From: Lactobacillus selangorensis
GTDB lineage: Bacteria > Bacillota > Bacilli > Lactobacillales > Lactobacillaceae
Assembly: GCF_001437205.1 (NCBI RefSeq)
Contig: NZ_JQAZ01000007.1
Location: forward strand, 57,271 to 121,270
Reading direction: 5' to 3'
Length of the DNA stretch: 64,000 nt
In this document: piece by piece, positions 35,460 through 44,810 of the stretch
How the letters are laid out: each line of letters opens with the position of its first letter
Position numbering within the stretch: position 1 is the stretch's first letter
Program-made: the position numbers and the translations under genes
The notes under the pieces: model-generated
What the model was told of the DNA's origin: nothing
Database searches by the model: none
What the model saw: the letters and a program-made list of their open reading frames with translations, nothing else

Positions 35460-35737
35460 GCTTCCTTCTGTGAGTGTTCCAATTTCAAATCATTTTATCA
35501 TTATGCTATCATTTAGAACTTACTTTTCAAGCGATGAAGCTCGCTCAGGTCTGGAAACGACGCTTTCATCGTGCTTAGCAAATTCTTATTTTCTGCATCA
35601 CTTATTGAAAATCATTGTAGCACCTTTTCTGAATGAATAAAATACTTTTTTTGTGACTTTTTATTCACTTTATTGTTACTTCCCGTTCTAATAGGATTCT
35701 TAAGACAGAAATTTATTCATTCAATTGCATGATGATA
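35460..35737. other. Intergenic leader region upstream of yjeM copy 1
   Basis: 280 bases. On the minus strand an extended -10 (TGCTACAAT, hexamer about 35613-35618) would give a leader of about 150 bases. The leader holds a possible hairpin (GATGAAAGC pairing with GCTTCATC, about 35533-35570). It also has a 32-codon open frame reading LLSTMKASFPDLSELHRLKS before TAA at about 35515, without a convincing ribosome site. I do not recognise a known riboswitch. Confidence 0.4.
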
Positions 35738-35767
35738 CAAAAAAAGATGCGGCCGCAGCCGCATCCT
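35738..35767 (-). terminator. Rho-independent terminator after yjeM copy 2
   Basis: GATGCGGC and GCCGCATC form a GC-rich stem around a four-base loop, with TTTTTTT following on the minus strand. It separates the two permease genes into different transcripts. Confidence 0.85.
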
Positions 35768-35781
35768 TTTTGGCATTTATT

Positions 35782-37287
35782 TTATTTGTTGCTTATTTTG
35801 CGTTCCGACATGTTATAGAAGACAACCGCAATTAAAGCAAAGACGACTGGACCGGCAATGGTCCAAAAGGCAGTGTACATATCGCCTTCCAGCACCGGTT
35901 CGATGGCCGTAAAGATGATTCCGAACAAGACAAGCAGCCAGCTGACAATCGTAACGGCCCATACCGTCGATTTCTTACGGAAGGCAATGAACGGATGCTC
36001 CAAATTCTTCTTAGCTCGGAAGAATGGATAAGCCCCAATCAGGAACAAGTACGGCACCGCCGAAGACATATTCGACATATCCGTCAAAACAGCATAAAAG
36101 GCTGTCGCACCGGAGCCACCAAAGGCCACGAAGAAGAGAATGACAATCACAATGACAGCCTGAACCCACATTGCATAGCCAGGCACGTTGTATTTGTTCA
36201 GCTGTGTCATCTTCTTCGGCCAGAACTTCTTAGGCGAACCCAAGATGAACGACTTCAGCGGTGAGTAAACCAGCACAAACATCGCACCTAACATGGTAAT
36301 AAACTGCTGGATAGCGTTGACACGGGCAAACCAGTTTCCCATGGTCGTCACACCGCCAGTTGAGAGGCCTAAAGCTTTCCCGAATTCCATCCCTAAGTTG
36401 TTCATTAACACATAAGTAACGTTCCCCTGGTTTGTCGTTTTGACCCCCATGACAGAACGCCAGTTAGCTGAAACACCCCAGAGACCGATACTAACAGCGT
36501 AGAAGAACGTCATAATAATCGCTGTGACGATCATCGCACGTGGGAAGGTCTTCTCAGGTTTCTTCACGTTATCGATTACACCGCCCATGGTTTCCATTCC
36601 GCCGTAAGCGAAGATCGCATAAACGATGAACGAGAAGACAGCCGTTGGCGATTCAAACGCCGGATTAGGCGACTTGACCAAGCTTTGGGCCGTCAATGGC
36701 TGTGCCAGATGACCATGATTCAAGAAAATCAGGATGACACTCAATAACATAAAGAGCCCCATGATGATAAAGACTAAGATACCACTGAAGGATGTGTACT
36801 GCGCAATTTTTGAAAAACCGTGTGCTGAGAAGTATGTGACCCCGAGCATCAGTAAAATCCCTAAAATCCCAATCGTCTGAGTTGAATTCAACCCGAAAAG
36901 CGACCAAGTACCGGTCGTATCGTGACCTGAAATAATAACTGAGAAAGTAATCCAGAGACGTGATGAAGTCGAAACCAGCCAGATAATCCAGCCAGATAAC
37001 CAGATGAACGTCCCAATGAAGGCCGGTCGATCCCCGATTGAGGCCGCCAGCCATGAGTAAATTCCCCCATGTGCTTCCTTGAAAGTTGAGCCATATTCGG
37101 CAAACATCAAAGCACTGGGCAGGAAGAAGAAGATTGCGGCAAAGACATACCATAAGATCGCCGCATAAGCCATCTGTTCATAGGCCAGGGTAGTATTCCC
37201 CAGTCCATAGATTGACGAGAAGGCCATTAAAACGAGGGCAACTAAACCAATTTTTTTGCCATTACCCGTTGATTGTTCATTATCCAT
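35782..37287 (-). CDS. yjeM: YjeM-type APC-family amino-acid permease, copy 2
   Basis: 501 residues, a close paralog of the gene downstream, with the same run of motifs (LVLMAFSSIYGLGNTTLAYEQMAY, GGIYSWLAASIGDRPAFIGTF, GGMETMGGVIDNVKKPEKTFPRAMIV, SPLKSFILGSPKKFWPKKMTQ). Differences cluster in the middle (membrane segments 5-6) and in the last loops, so the two could differ in substrate. It has its own terminator. Exchange or uptake of an amino acid is likely; the compound cannot be told from sequence. Confidence 0.85.
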   Translation of the reverse strand: MDNEQSTGNGKKIGLVALVLMAFSSIYGLGNTTLAYEQMAYAAILWYVFAAIFFFLPSALMFAEYGSTFKEAHGGIYSWLAASIGDRPAFIGTFIWLSGWIIWLVSTSSRLWITFSVIISGHDTTGTWSLFGLNSTQTIGILGILLMLGVTYFSAHGFSKIAQYTSFSGILVFIIMGLFMLLSVILIFLNHGHLAQPLTAQSLVKSPNPAFESPTAVFSFIVYAIFAYGGMETMGGVIDNVKKPEKTFPRAMIVTAIIMTFFYAVSIGLWGVSANWRSVMGVKTTNQGNVTYVLMNNLGMEFGKALGLSTGGVTTMGNWFARVNAIQQFITMLGAMFVLVYSPLKSFILGSPKKFWPKKMTQLNKYNVPGYAMWVQAVIVIVILFFVAFGGSGATAFYAVLTDMSNMSSAVPYLFLIGAYPFFRAKKNLEHPFIAFRKKSTVWAVTIVSWLLVLFGIIFTAIEPVLEGDMYTAFWTIAGPVVFALIAVVFYNMSERKISNK

Positions 37288-37398
37288 TTAAACAAAGACT
37301 CCTATTTCTGATTTTTTGTTCTAAGTAATTATCGTTAATGATACCATAAACTAATTTTGAATAATATACACATAAAACGCATATTTTTTTGCGACATA

Positions 37399-37438
37399 CA
37401 AAAAGCGCCGTTCGCAAGCGAGCCAGCGCTTCTTTTTT
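37399..37438 (-). terminator. Terminator after glmS, probably bidirectional
   Basis: AGCGC and GCGCT form the base and GCTCGC with GCGAAC the upper part of a hairpin, with A/T runs on both sides, 13 bases after the glmS stop. Confidence 0.75.
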
Positions 37439-37450
37439 TATTTTAATAAT

Positions 37451-39271
37451 TTATTCGACGGTGACACTCTTAGCCAAATTACGTGGCTTATCGACATCCA
37501 ATCCCTTTTCAAGGCTGGCATAATAAGCAAACAATTGGGCTGGAATGATGCTCAGGAGCGGCGTCAATAAATCATCGACGTCCGGCAAAATGATTTGGTC
37601 GTCAGCGGTCGCCAAGGCTTGGCTGACGATGGTCATCGTGTGCGCCCCACGTGCCTGCACTTCTTTAATGTTGCCTCGTGTCAACCCAACAGTCGTTGGA
37701 TCGGTCAAGAAAGCAATCACAGGTGTATTGTCCTGAATTAAAGCAATCGTCCCATGTTTCAGTTCACCGGCGGCAAATCCTTCGGCCAGAATATAGGAAA
37801 CTTCCTTGAGTTTCAAAGCGGCTTCAAGACTGACATCATAGTCAAGGCCACGTCCAATATAGAAAGCACTGGGCTGATCGGCTAGGTAATCATGAGCCAA
37901 TTCCTTGAAGTGATCCTTCTCATCGACTAACTGCTGCTGACCAGCGGCAACGAGGCTTAACTGCTGCTGCAGATCGAATGCCTGGGCGGCCTGAACGTGC
38001 TTGGCCTCCCCTAATTCTTTAGCCAGAACAGCTTGGACAGCGATTTGCGCTGTATAAGCTTTCGTCGATGCAACGGCGATTTCAGGGCCAGCGTACAGCA
38101 GCAATGTGTAATCGGCTTCCCGTGACAAAGTCGAGTTCGGCACATTGGTAATGGTCAGTGTCGGCAAATGCATCTGGTTGATTTTGACCAGAACCTGACG
38201 GCTGTCGGCCGTTTCGCCGCTCTGCGTTAAGAAAATAAAGAACGGATGCTTGGTCAATAACGGCATATGATATCCAAATTCACTGGCTAAATAAGCTTCG
38301 GCTGGTGTATCTGTCAATTTTTCAAACAGCGTTGCACCGACTAAGCCAGCATGGTAGCTGGTCCCAGCGGCAACAATATACAGCTTATCGGCCTGCTGCA
38401 TTGCATCCAGAATTTCAGTATCAATCTTGAATTCATGCGATTGATCATCCGTCTGATAATTGCTGAGGATGCGGCGCATAACGGCTGGTTCTTCGTCGAT
38501 TTCCTTGAGCATGTAGTATGGGTACGTCCCTTTGCTAGCTGCATCAGGATCCATCTCAACGGTATACGGTGCACGTTCAACCGGCGTTCCAGCGGCGATT
38601 GTCTCAATTTTGATTTGATCGGCCGTCAAGGTGACCATTTCACCATCATGGATTTCAACAAATTGATTGGTTTCATCAATCATCGCCAAGGCATCGGAAC
38701 AAACGACGTTGAAGCCTTTGCCGGCGCCGATCAATAATGGCGACTTGTTCTTAGCAACGTACAGGCGGTCTGCTTCCTGACGATCGGCTAAGATGAAGGC
38801 AAATGAGCCTTGGAGCAGGCGCAGTGCCTTTTGGAAAGCATCATGACCAGACAGGCCCTCACGTGCAAATTTGGCCACTAATTGCACAACCACTTCCGTA
38901 TCCGTGTCACTGACAAAGTCAACATCGTTCAAATAATCATCTTTCAGGGCTTGATAATTTTCAATCACGCCGTTATGGACCAAATAAAAACGACCGTCGT
39001 TAGAAACCTGCGGATGCGCATTCTGATCACTCGGTACACCATGTGTCGCCCAGCGAGTATGCCCAATCCCCATTAAGCCTTGAACATCAGGCGTCACAGC
39101 TGCTTCAAGTTCGGAGATTTTACCTTTTCGTTTGATCAAGAAGTCATTGCCCTGTTCGTCGTTGACATAGATACCGGCCGAATCGTAACCACGATACTCC
39201 AGTTTTTCGAGTCCTTTTAATAAAATATCAGTTGTTTTTGGATTTCCGATGACACCAACAATTCCGCACAT
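37451..39271 (-). CDS. glmS: Glucosamine-6-phosphate synthase (glutamine-hydrolysing)
   Basis: About 606 residues. It makes glucosamine-6-phosphate from fructose-6-phosphate and glutamine, the first step of UDP-GlcNAc synthesis for cell wall and for the adhesin glycans. The N-terminal glutaminase begins MCGIVGVIG with the catalytic Cys right after Met, which fixes the start at 39271; the three codons upstream are excluded. GHTRWATHG and the SIS domains (AAGTSYHAG, TQSGETADS, LAEGFAAGELKHG) are present, and the C-terminus is KSVTVE. It has its own promoter and does not share a transcript with glmM, whose terminator lies between. Confidence 0.96.
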   Translation of the reverse strand: MCGIVGVIGNPKTTDILLKGLEKLEYRGYDSAGIYVNDEQGNDFLIKRKGKISELEAAVTPDVQGLMGIGHTRWATHGVPSDQNAHPQVSNDGRFYLVHNGVIENYQALKDDYLNDVDFVSDTDTEVVVQLVAKFAREGLSGHDAFQKALRLLQGSFAFILADRQEADRLYVAKNKSPLLIGAGKGFNVVCSDALAMIDETNQFVEIHDGEMVTLTADQIKIETIAAGTPVERAPYTVEMDPDAASKGTYPYYMLKEIDEEPAVMRRILSNYQTDDQSHEFKIDTEILDAMQQADKLYIVAAGTSYHAGLVGATLFEKLTDTPAEAYLASEFGYHMPLLTKHPFFIFLTQSGETADSRQVLVKINQMHLPTLTITNVPNSTLSREADYTLLLYAGPEIAVASTKAYTAQIAVQAVLAKELGEAKHVQAAQAFDLQQQLSLVAAGQQQLVDEKDHFKELAHDYLADQPSAFYIGRGLDYDVSLEAALKLKEVSYILAEGFAAGELKHGTIALIQDNTPVIAFLTDPTTVGLTRGNIKEVQARGAHTMTIVSQALATADDQIILPDVDDLLTPLLSIIPAQLFAYYASLEKGLDVDKPRNLAKSVTVE

Positions 39272-39296
39272 ATTCGTCACTCTCTTACGTTAGATT

Positions 39297-39311
39297 TTTA
39301 AATTGGTATAT
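39297..39311. repeat. 15-base direct repeat, glmS-proximal copy (candidate operator)
   Basis: TTTAAATTGGTATAT occurs here and again, identically, at 39407-39421. This copy lies about 25 bases before the glmS start codon, within the leader. The repeat resembles an operator half-site of GntR/NagR-type amino-sugar regulators, which is inference. Confidence 0.6.
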
Positions 39312-39360
39312 GCTGAAATATCAGTATTTTAATAATTGGTTCATTTCGTTTGCAATTAAA

Positions 39361-39389
39361 AGAATAGGCGTATTACACGATTTTGTCAA
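39361..39389 (-). promoter_or_regulatory. Promoter of glmS
   Basis: On the minus strand TTGACA (39384-39389), 17-base spacer, TATTCT (39361-39366). The expected transcript has a leader of about 80 bases. No glmS ribozyme core was recognised in the leader. Confidence 0.75.
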
Positions 39390-39406
39390 CTAAAAAGTTT
39401 AATAAG

Positions 39407-39421
39407 TTTAAATTGGTATAT
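39407..39421. repeat. 15-base direct repeat, promoter-distal copy (candidate operator)
   Basis: Identical to the copy at 39297-39311, 110 bases away. This copy is just upstream of the -35 box, so the two copies bracket the glmS promoter. Confidence 0.6.
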
Positions 39422-39585
39422 ATCATTCATAAAAATTGGACTATTCAATAATGTTAGGCCACACCACAAATCTTTCCAGAGCACAATTGGAACCGCTTTT
39501 TACAAAACATCTGCTGGTAACCAAATTAAAGCACGTTCCCAATTAAAATGGTTGGAATGAGACTCAGTGACGTGAATAGCAGGCA
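39422..39585. other. Intergenic region between glmM terminator and the glmS control region
   Basis: Together with the flanking control elements this makes a 380-base gap. The part here has no open frame with a ribosome site and no convincing structure. It may be the upstream part of the glmS regulatory region. Confidence 0.4.
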
Positions 39586-39623
39586 CAAAAAAAATCATCC
39601 CAAATTGTTATTTGAGATGACTT
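39586..39623 (-). terminator. Rho-independent terminator after glmM
   Basis: GTCATCTCAAAT and ATTTGGGATGAT pair around a four-base loop and are followed by a long T run on the minus strand. Confidence 0.85.
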
Positions 39624-39651
39624 TTTTGAAATGTGTTCACACGCTATTTTT

Positions 39652-41010
39652 TTAGGCGCCCATTTGTTGTTTGACAACGGCAGCGATGCGGTCGGCATAC
39701 CGGTCGGTTTCTTCCTGAGTTGGTGCTTCGACCATAACACGCAGCAATGGTTCCGTACCGGAAGGACGGACGAGAACACGCCCATCACCGTTCATTTCTT
39801 TTTCAACGGCATCGATTTCGTTTTGAATGGCTGGGAAGTCTTTCCAGTTATTCTTTGTCTTGTTGGTCACCGTGACATTATCAAGCTTCTGCGGGTATGT
39901 CTTGACTGGTGCAGCCAGTTCGGATAATTTCTTGCCTGTTTGTTTCATGATATTGAGCAATTGGATTCCAGTCAGCATCCCGTCCCCTGTGTTGAGGTAA
40001 TCGAAGATGATAATATGGCCGGATTGTTCACCGCCGAGATTGTAGCCGTTCTTGCGCATTTCAGCGACCACGTGACGGTCCCCAACAGTTGTTTGGGCAG
40101 TCTTCAAGCCAGCTGCTTCAATGGCTTTGTATAAGCCCATGTTACTCATGACGGTTGTGACGATTGTATCTTTCTTCAGACGACCTTTGCTGGCCATATA
40201 GTTGCCTAAGATAAACATGATTTTATCGCCATCGACAATGTTGCCTTCTTCATCGACTGCGATGCAGCGATCGCCATCGCCATCGAAGGCTAAACCAATT
40301 TGCGCATTGTTTTCAACAACAGCCTTGGCTAAGTTTTCGGGATGCGTTGAGCCAACTTGGTCGTTGATGTTGATGCCATTTGGATTCGTCGCAATTGTCG
40401 TAAAATCAGTATCCAAATCAGCGAAGACACGGCTGACCAATGCACTGGTTGACCCATTGGCTGCATCGAGCACAATCTTCATGCCGCTTAAATCATCTGG
40501 AATAGTCTGTTCCAAGAATTGTGTATACTTCAAAACACCTTCTGGATAATCGGTGATGATGCCTAAACCGTCTGTGTCCGGACGAGGACGATCGTCTTTC
40601 GGCGCATCCAATAAACCCTCAATTTCCTCTTCTTCATCATCGGACAGTTTATAGCCATCGGAACCGAAGAACTTGATGCCATTGAACTTAGCTGGGTTAT
40701 GTGAAGCTGAAATCATAATCCCGGCTGTGGCACCTTGGGCCCGAATTAAGTAGGCAACTGCTGGTGTGGTGATAACACCTAAGGACAAGACTTCGACACC
40801 AGCTGATAATAAACCGGCAATCAATGCGCTTTCCAGCATCTGGCCGGAAATCCGGGTATCACGAGCAACCAAAACCTTGGGCCGTTCGTCTGAATCATTA
40901 TGCTTGGCTAAAACATAGCCGCCGTCACGGCCTAGCTTAAAGGCCAATTCCGGAGTCAATTCCTTGTTTGCAACACCACGAACACCATCTGTACCAAAAT
41001 ACTTTGTCAT
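39652..41010 (-). CDS. glmM: Phosphoglucosamine mutase
   Basis: 452 residues. It converts glucosamine-6-phosphate to glucosamine-1-phosphate for UDP-GlcNAc. [20 protein letters not shown] starts the protein, the phosphoserine loop is [17 protein letters not shown], the metal-binding loop is [10 protein letters not shown], the sugar loop GGEQSGH, and the phosphate-binding loop [12 protein letters not shown] lies near the end. All are intact. It is the last gene of the cdaA-cdaR-glmM operon, where GlmM can bind and restrain CdaA. Confidence 0.97.
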   Translation of the reverse strand: MTKYFGTDGVRGVANKELTPELAFKLGRDGGYVLAKHNDSDERPKVLVARDTRISGQMLESALIAGLLSAGVEVLSLGVITTPAVAYLIRAQGATAGIMISASHNPAKFNGIKFFGSDGYKLSDDEEEEIEGLLDAPKDDRPRPDTDGLGIITDYPEGVLKYTQFLEQTIPDDLSGMKIVLDAANGSTSALVSRVFADLDTDFTTIATNPNGININDQVGSTHPENLAKAVVENNAQIGLAFDGDGDRCIAVDEEGNIVDGDKIMFILGNYMASKGRLKKDTIVTTVMSNMGLYKAIEAAGLKTAQTTVGDRHVVAEMRKNGYNLGGEQSGHIIIFDYLNTGDGMLTGIQLLNIMKQTGKKLSELAAPVKTYPQKLDNVTVTNKTKNNWKDFPAIQNEIDAVEKEMNGDGRVLVRPSGTEPLLRVMVEAPTQEETDRYADRIAAVVKQQMGA

Positions 41011-41033
41011 GTTATTTCCTCATTTCTGCTTTT

Positions 41034-42020
41034 TTAATTCGTACTGGAAACACTCGCCGTTGCGACTGCATCCGTTGCTTTAATGGTTACTTTGATTGTT
41101 TGGGGATCGGTATGATCCGCATCCTTTGGAACGGGGACTTTGATTGTCTTCGTCGTTTTCGACTTGATATCCTTGACGCTGACTGGAATCGTGATCGAAT
41201 CGAGTTTATCCAGAACATCCCGTGCCCCGTAGACCCTAATCTTAGTCGTACTCGATTCAGCTGTGTAAGTATATCCGTTGACACCGTTATCCTTCGTTGT
41301 CAGTTTGACGCTGACTTTCTTGCTGGGCAAGTAGATTGGCAGCGCAACATGAACTGTCTGCGGCGTCAAAACAGCATTGACTGTGTTGCCCTTCTTATCA
41401 AGCGCCTGCAACATCACTTCACGGCTGACCTTCTTCTTTGTGTTCCGTGACATTGGAACAGTCGCCACGACTTGATCGACTTTATCGACCTCTGCCTGCG
41501 ACCCCGTTACAACGGCCGTTTCAGACGATAAATCCGGTGTGCCCGCCGTATAATTCGTCGCTAAACTTTCTTTATTATAGTTGACTTGGATTGGGAAGCG
41601 GCGGTTCTGCCGTTTCTGGATATTAACAGTCACCGAACTGGGTTTGATCTTGTAGGTCAATGCCTTGTTGATGCCCGATTGCTTCAATTTAACGGTATGT
41701 TTGCCGATTTTCAATTTTTCAAGATTGGCAACGACCCGAAAATTCTGTGTATTCGAAGTCGCCGTAACGAGGGCACTCGGTCCCGTCAGTTCGACGGTCA
41801 CATTTTCGGGATAACCGGTAATGTAATAACGATCCGTATCGGCATCGATCTGCAGCGGTACTTTGATGCTTTTACTGCGCTGCGCCAGCATTTCAGTGCT
41901 CTTCGAGCTCGTCTGCCGTGTCGTATTGATCCGATCGGTATGCACATAGGCAAAGAGCAGCAGCGCAAAGAAAAGAGCCAACAAACGATACAACCAAGGG
42001 CCAGTCAGAAATTTTTTCAT
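41034..42020 (-). CDS. cdaR: CdaR (YbbR-domain) regulator of the cyclic-di-AMP synthase
   Basis: 328 residues. A short cytoplasmic start and a single membrane segment (LYRLLALFFALLLFAYVHT) lead into an extracellular part with about four YbbR-type beta repeats (IKVPLQIDADTDRYYITGYP, RRFPIQVNYN, VHVALPIYLPSKKVSVKL, SITIPVSVKDIKS). CdaR modulates CdaA in Firmicutes. The start overlaps the cdaA stop by 4 bases and glmM follows 23 bases later, the standard arrangement. The C-terminus ends in a Thr/Ala/Ser-rich tail. Confidence 0.92.
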   Translation of the reverse strand: MKKFLTGPWLYRLLALFFALLLFAYVHTDRINTTRQTSSKSTEMLAQRSKSIKVPLQIDADTDRYYITGYPENVTVELTGPSALVTATSNTQNFRVVANLEKLKIGKHTVKLKQSGINKALTYKIKPSSVTVNIQKRQNRRFPIQVNYNKESLATNYTAGTPDLSSETAVVTGSQAEVDKVDQVVATVPMSRNTKKKVSREVMLQALDKKGNTVNAVLTPQTVHVALPIYLPSKKVSVKLTTKDNGVNGYTYTAESSTTKIRVYGARDVLDKLDSITIPVSVKDIKSKTTKTIKVPVPKDADHTDPQTIKVTIKATDAVATASVSSTN

Positions 42021-42883
42021 TTCTTCTTCCCCCCTCGATTCTGTGTACCAGCATGACGGAAGCCTTCAATAAACCGCTGTACTGGATTCAGCTTCTGATC
42101 CACTTCTTCCGGCACAACCAGCTGTGTATTCAAATACTTCAAATAATCGTCACGAGTCAAATCACGCATCAATTCATTATTCTTGGTAATGGTCACGCCG
42201 CCGGTTTCTTCCGATACAACAATCGTCAGCGCATCAGTCACTTCACTGATTCCGACCGCTGCCCGGTGCCGGGTCCCCAATTCTTTGGGAATCATATTGC
42301 TTTCCGAAAGCGGCAAGTAAGCGGCAGCCACTGCGATCCGGTTGTCCCGAATAATGACAGCCCCATCATGGAGCGGCGTGTTCGGAATGAAGATGTTGAT
42401 CAATAGTTCACCCGAAATGTCAGCATCCAATGGAATCCCAGTTTCGATATAGTCTTCGAGCCCAGTATTCATCTGAATCGTGATCAGCGCCCCGATCCGT
42501 CGTTTGGACATGTACTGAATTGCTTTATCGAGCGAATTGACCAGCTGTTTCTGCTGGGCCACTTTTTTTTGGCCGCTGCGGGCAAACAGCGAGCCCCGTC
42601 CGATGTGTTCCAAGCCACGCCGAATTTCGGGCTGGAAGATGACGACAAGGGCAATGACCCCCCAGTTGATTACCTGATCGACGATGTAGGAAACTGTCCT
42701 GAGATCGAACGCCCAGCTGACCAGTTTAATCAGGATGACGACGGCAATCCCCTTCAGGAGCTGGACGGCCTTGGTGCCCCGCACCAGCATAATCAGCTTG
42801 TAGATGAAATACCAGACGACTACGATGTCGAGGACGTTTGCAACCGACTGCCATGTCAGCAGATCGCTCCAATTAAAGCTCAT
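42017..42883 (-). CDS. cdaA: CdaA, membrane-bound diadenylate cyclase
   Basis: 288 residues. Three membrane segments at the start (VVVWYFIYKLIMLV, LLKGIAVVILIKLVSW, VINWGVIALVVIFQPE) are followed by the DisA-type DAC domain with the catalytic DGAVII and RHRAAVGI motifs. It makes cyclic-di-AMP from two ATP, controlling potassium and osmolyte balance and cell-wall homeostasis. It is first in the cdaA-cdaR-glmM operon, with an extended -10 promoter directly upstream. The C-terminal tail is basic (RHAGTQNRGGKKK). Confidence 0.95.
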   Translation of the reverse strand: MSFNWSDLLTWQSVANVLDIVVVWYFIYKLIMLVRGTKAVQLLKGIAVVILIKLVSWAFDLRTVSYIVDQVINWGVIALVVIFQPEIRRGLEHIGRGSLFARSGQKKVAQQKQLVNSLDKAIQYMSKRRIGALITIQMNTGLEDYIETGIPLDADISGELLINIFIPNTPLHDGAVIIRDNRIAVAAAYLPLSESNMIPKELGTRHRAAVGISEVTDALTIVVSEETGGVTITKNNELMRDLTRDDYLKYLNTQLVVPEEVDQKLNPVQRFIEGFRHAGTQNRGGKKK

Positions 42884-42914
42884 AGGCTACCTCCCTCTCT
42901 TTTTTATTGTTTTT

Positions 42915-42923
42915 ATTATACCA
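42915..42923 (-). promoter_or_regulatory. Promoter of the cdaA-cdaR-glmM operon
   Basis: Extended -10 TGGTATAAT on the minus strand, with the hexamer at 42915-42920, about 30 bases before the cdaA start codon. No clear -35; the TGn extension probably compensates. Confidence 0.6.
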
Positions 42924-43043
42924 CGAACGCTAATTATCCCGCCGGCCGTCCATGAAAGTCTTTTCAAAATTTAAACGTATTTTTAAAATTTTTCCGCCAA
43001 ACTTTGTTACACTTAAACTAATGAAAAGGGCTGGGGTATCATC

Positions 43044-43688
43044 ATGAATAAAAAACTAATGTGGAGCATCCGTGGATGTTTTCTCCTTTATTTTATCTAT
43101 CTGTTCTTATTTGTACAAGGAACCTTCTCGTTCCTGCTGTTAAATACCTTTTTAGGTTACATTCCGATTGAGCTTGCCTTTCATCTACATCCTGACAAGC
43201 CCCGGTCGAATTGGCTGTTCTGGCCGATCACTGTTTTGTGGCTGCTCTTCTTTCCGAATGCCCCTTACCTGCTGACCGACTTGATCCATTTAACTCTGTT
43301 GCATGCCTATAATCTGTCCACTGGCTTGATTCGCAACGATCCGTATATCTGGATCAATTTTACGTATTTGCTGATTTCGACCGTTGTCTGCACCAACTTG
43401 GGGATGTGGAGTGTCAATCACGTTGCCAATGTCATGCTGGCCCGTTTCCATTGGCCGAGCAAACGCACCAAGCTGGTGTTTGTGCCGCTTCTCTTATTGC
43501 TCTCTTCCATCGGAATCTACATCGGCCGGTTTTTGCGGATTCATACCGTTTACTTGCTGACCCCGAGTCTGATCATCAAACCGATCCTGACAATGTGGTC
43601 GCCGCGAATGCTGCTGTTTACCTTCCTACTCTTTATCGTTCAAATGATGATTTACGGCACATTGGAAATCTTTAAGCATAGTCATTAA
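43044..43688 (+). CDS. DUF1361 membrane protein
   Basis: 214 residues with about six membrane segments and few charged residues. Recognisable DUF1361 features are the RSNWLFWPITVLWLLFFPNA stretch with the FFPNAPYLLTDL motif, and a C-terminal MLLFTFLLFIVQMMIYGTLE segment. Function unknown. It is read opposite to its neighbours and ends at a terminator shared with the convergent potD gene. Confidence 0.8.
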   Translation: MNKKLMWSIRGCFLLYFIYLFLFVQGTFSFLLLNTFLGYIPIELAFHLHPDKPRSNWLFWPITVLWLLFFPNAPYLLTDLIHLTLLHAYNLSTGLIRNDPYIWINFTYLLISTVVCTNLGMWSVNHVANVMLARFHWPSKRTKLVFVPLLLLLSSIGIYIGRFLRIHTVYLLTPSLIIKPILTMWSPRMLLFTFLLFIVQMMIYGTLEIFKHSH

Positions 43689-43694
43689 AAGATA

Positions 43695-43732
43695 TCAAAA
43701 AGGGCTTCACAAAATTGTGAGGCCCTTTTCAG
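43695..43732. terminator. Bidirectional terminator between the DUF1361 gene and potD
   Basis: AAAAGGGCTTCACAA and TTGTGAGGCCCTTTT form a long stem around a two-base centre, with A and T runs on either side, serving both convergent genes. Confidence 0.85.
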
Positions 43733-43736
43733 CGGT

Positions 43737-44810
43737 TTAATTTCGATACATTTTAAATTCAAGGTACAACTCGTTATAGGTGCCGATCAATTCCGGTGAC
43801 AGATTATTATAAATCTGCAGGTGTTTCATCGTTTCGGCATCCGGATAAAACTGTTTGTCATTCCGCACCGAAGCTGGGAGCAGCGCTTTTGCCTGCTCAT
43901 TCGGCGTTGCATAGCCGACGTATTCGGCATTCTGGGCGGCATTCTCCGGTTTCAGCATAAAGTTCAAAAAGGCATAAATGGCTTTGTAGTGCTTCGCCGT
44001 TTTCGGGATGACCAGATTGTCGAACCAGAGGTTGCTGCCTTCGCTCGGCACCACATAATGGAGGTGCGAATTCTGCGACAGCATTTCGGAGGCTTCACCG
44101 GACCAATCAACGGCAATTGGTGCTTCATTTTCAATCATGTACATTTTGATTTCATCGGCCACAATGGCTTTGACATTCGGGGTCAAGCTGTCGAGCCGCT
44201 TTTTAGCGGCGTTAAGCTGCTTGATATTCTTGGTGTTGACCGAATCACCATCTCGAATCAGCGCAAAGCCCATCACGTCACGAGCCGAATCGACCAGCAT
44301 AATCGAATCCTTGAAGCGAGGATTCCACAGCTGCTTCCAGTGCTGAACCTGGCTGGCTTTGACTGTTTTATCATTGTAGATAATGCCTAACGTACCCCAG
44401 AAATACGGGACAGAATATTGATTATGCCGATCGAATTCCAAATTGCGGAACTGCGGTGAAATATTGTTCATGCCATGCAGTTTGCTTTTATCGAGCGGCA
44501 CAAGCAAATGGGCCGCTTTCATTTTCTGAATCATATAATCGGACGGAACAGCCAAATCATAGCTTGTCCCCCCCTGCTTGATTTTGGTGTACATCGCTTC
44601 ATTGCTGTCAAACGTTTCCACACTGACGTGGTAGCCGGTTTCCTTCTGAAATTTTTTCAGGAGGGCCGGATCGATATAATCGCCCCAGTTATACAGTGTT
44701 AAAGTGTTGGACTGACTTTTGACCTGACTCTTGGCCAACCGGTCACTCGTAAAGGCCAGCAATCCGCAGAAAACCAAGATTGTCGTGATTGCTGCAACTA
44801 GTTTTTTCAT
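43737..44810 (-). CDS. potD: Spermidine/putrescine-binding protein of the Pot ABC transporter
   Basis: 357 residues. It captures polyamines outside the membrane for PotABC. An N-terminal hydrophobic segment (ITTILVFCGLLAFTS) anchors or exports it; there is a Cys, but it is not in a clear lipobox. The mature part begins LTLYNWGDYIDPALLKKF, with ETFDSNEAMYTKIKQGG, VPYFWGTLGIIYND, EAPIAVDWSGEAS and WFDNLVIPKTAK, all typical of PotD. The start overlaps potC by 4 bases. Last gene of the operon. Confidence 0.95.
   Translation of the reverse strand: MKKLVAAITTILVFCGLLAFTSDRLAKSQVKSQSNTLTLYNWGDYIDPALLKKFQKETGYHVSVETFDSNEAMYTKIKQGGTSYDLAVPSDYMIQKMKAAHLLVPLDKSKLHGMNNISPQFRNLEFDRHNQYSVPYFWGTLGIIYNDKTVKASQVQHWKQLWNPRFKDSIMLVDSARDVMGFALIRDGDSVNTKNIKQLNAAKKRLDSLTPNVKAIVADEIKMYMIENEAPIAVDWSGEASEMLSQNSHLHYVVPSEGSNLWFDNLVIPKTAKHYKAIYAFLNFMLKPENAAQNAEYVGYATPNEQAKALLPASVRNDKQFYPDAETMKHLQIYNNLSPELIGTYNELYLEFKMYRN

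Noticed and set aside
36665..37153. 162-codon minus-strand frame within yjeM copy 2
   Set aside because: It lies in another frame of the permease gene, whose membrane-segment sequence gives hydrophobic readings in several frames.
39281..39360. glmS ribozyme in the glmS leader
   Set aside because: The leader of about 80 bases is too short and AT-rich, and I could not find the ribozyme core.
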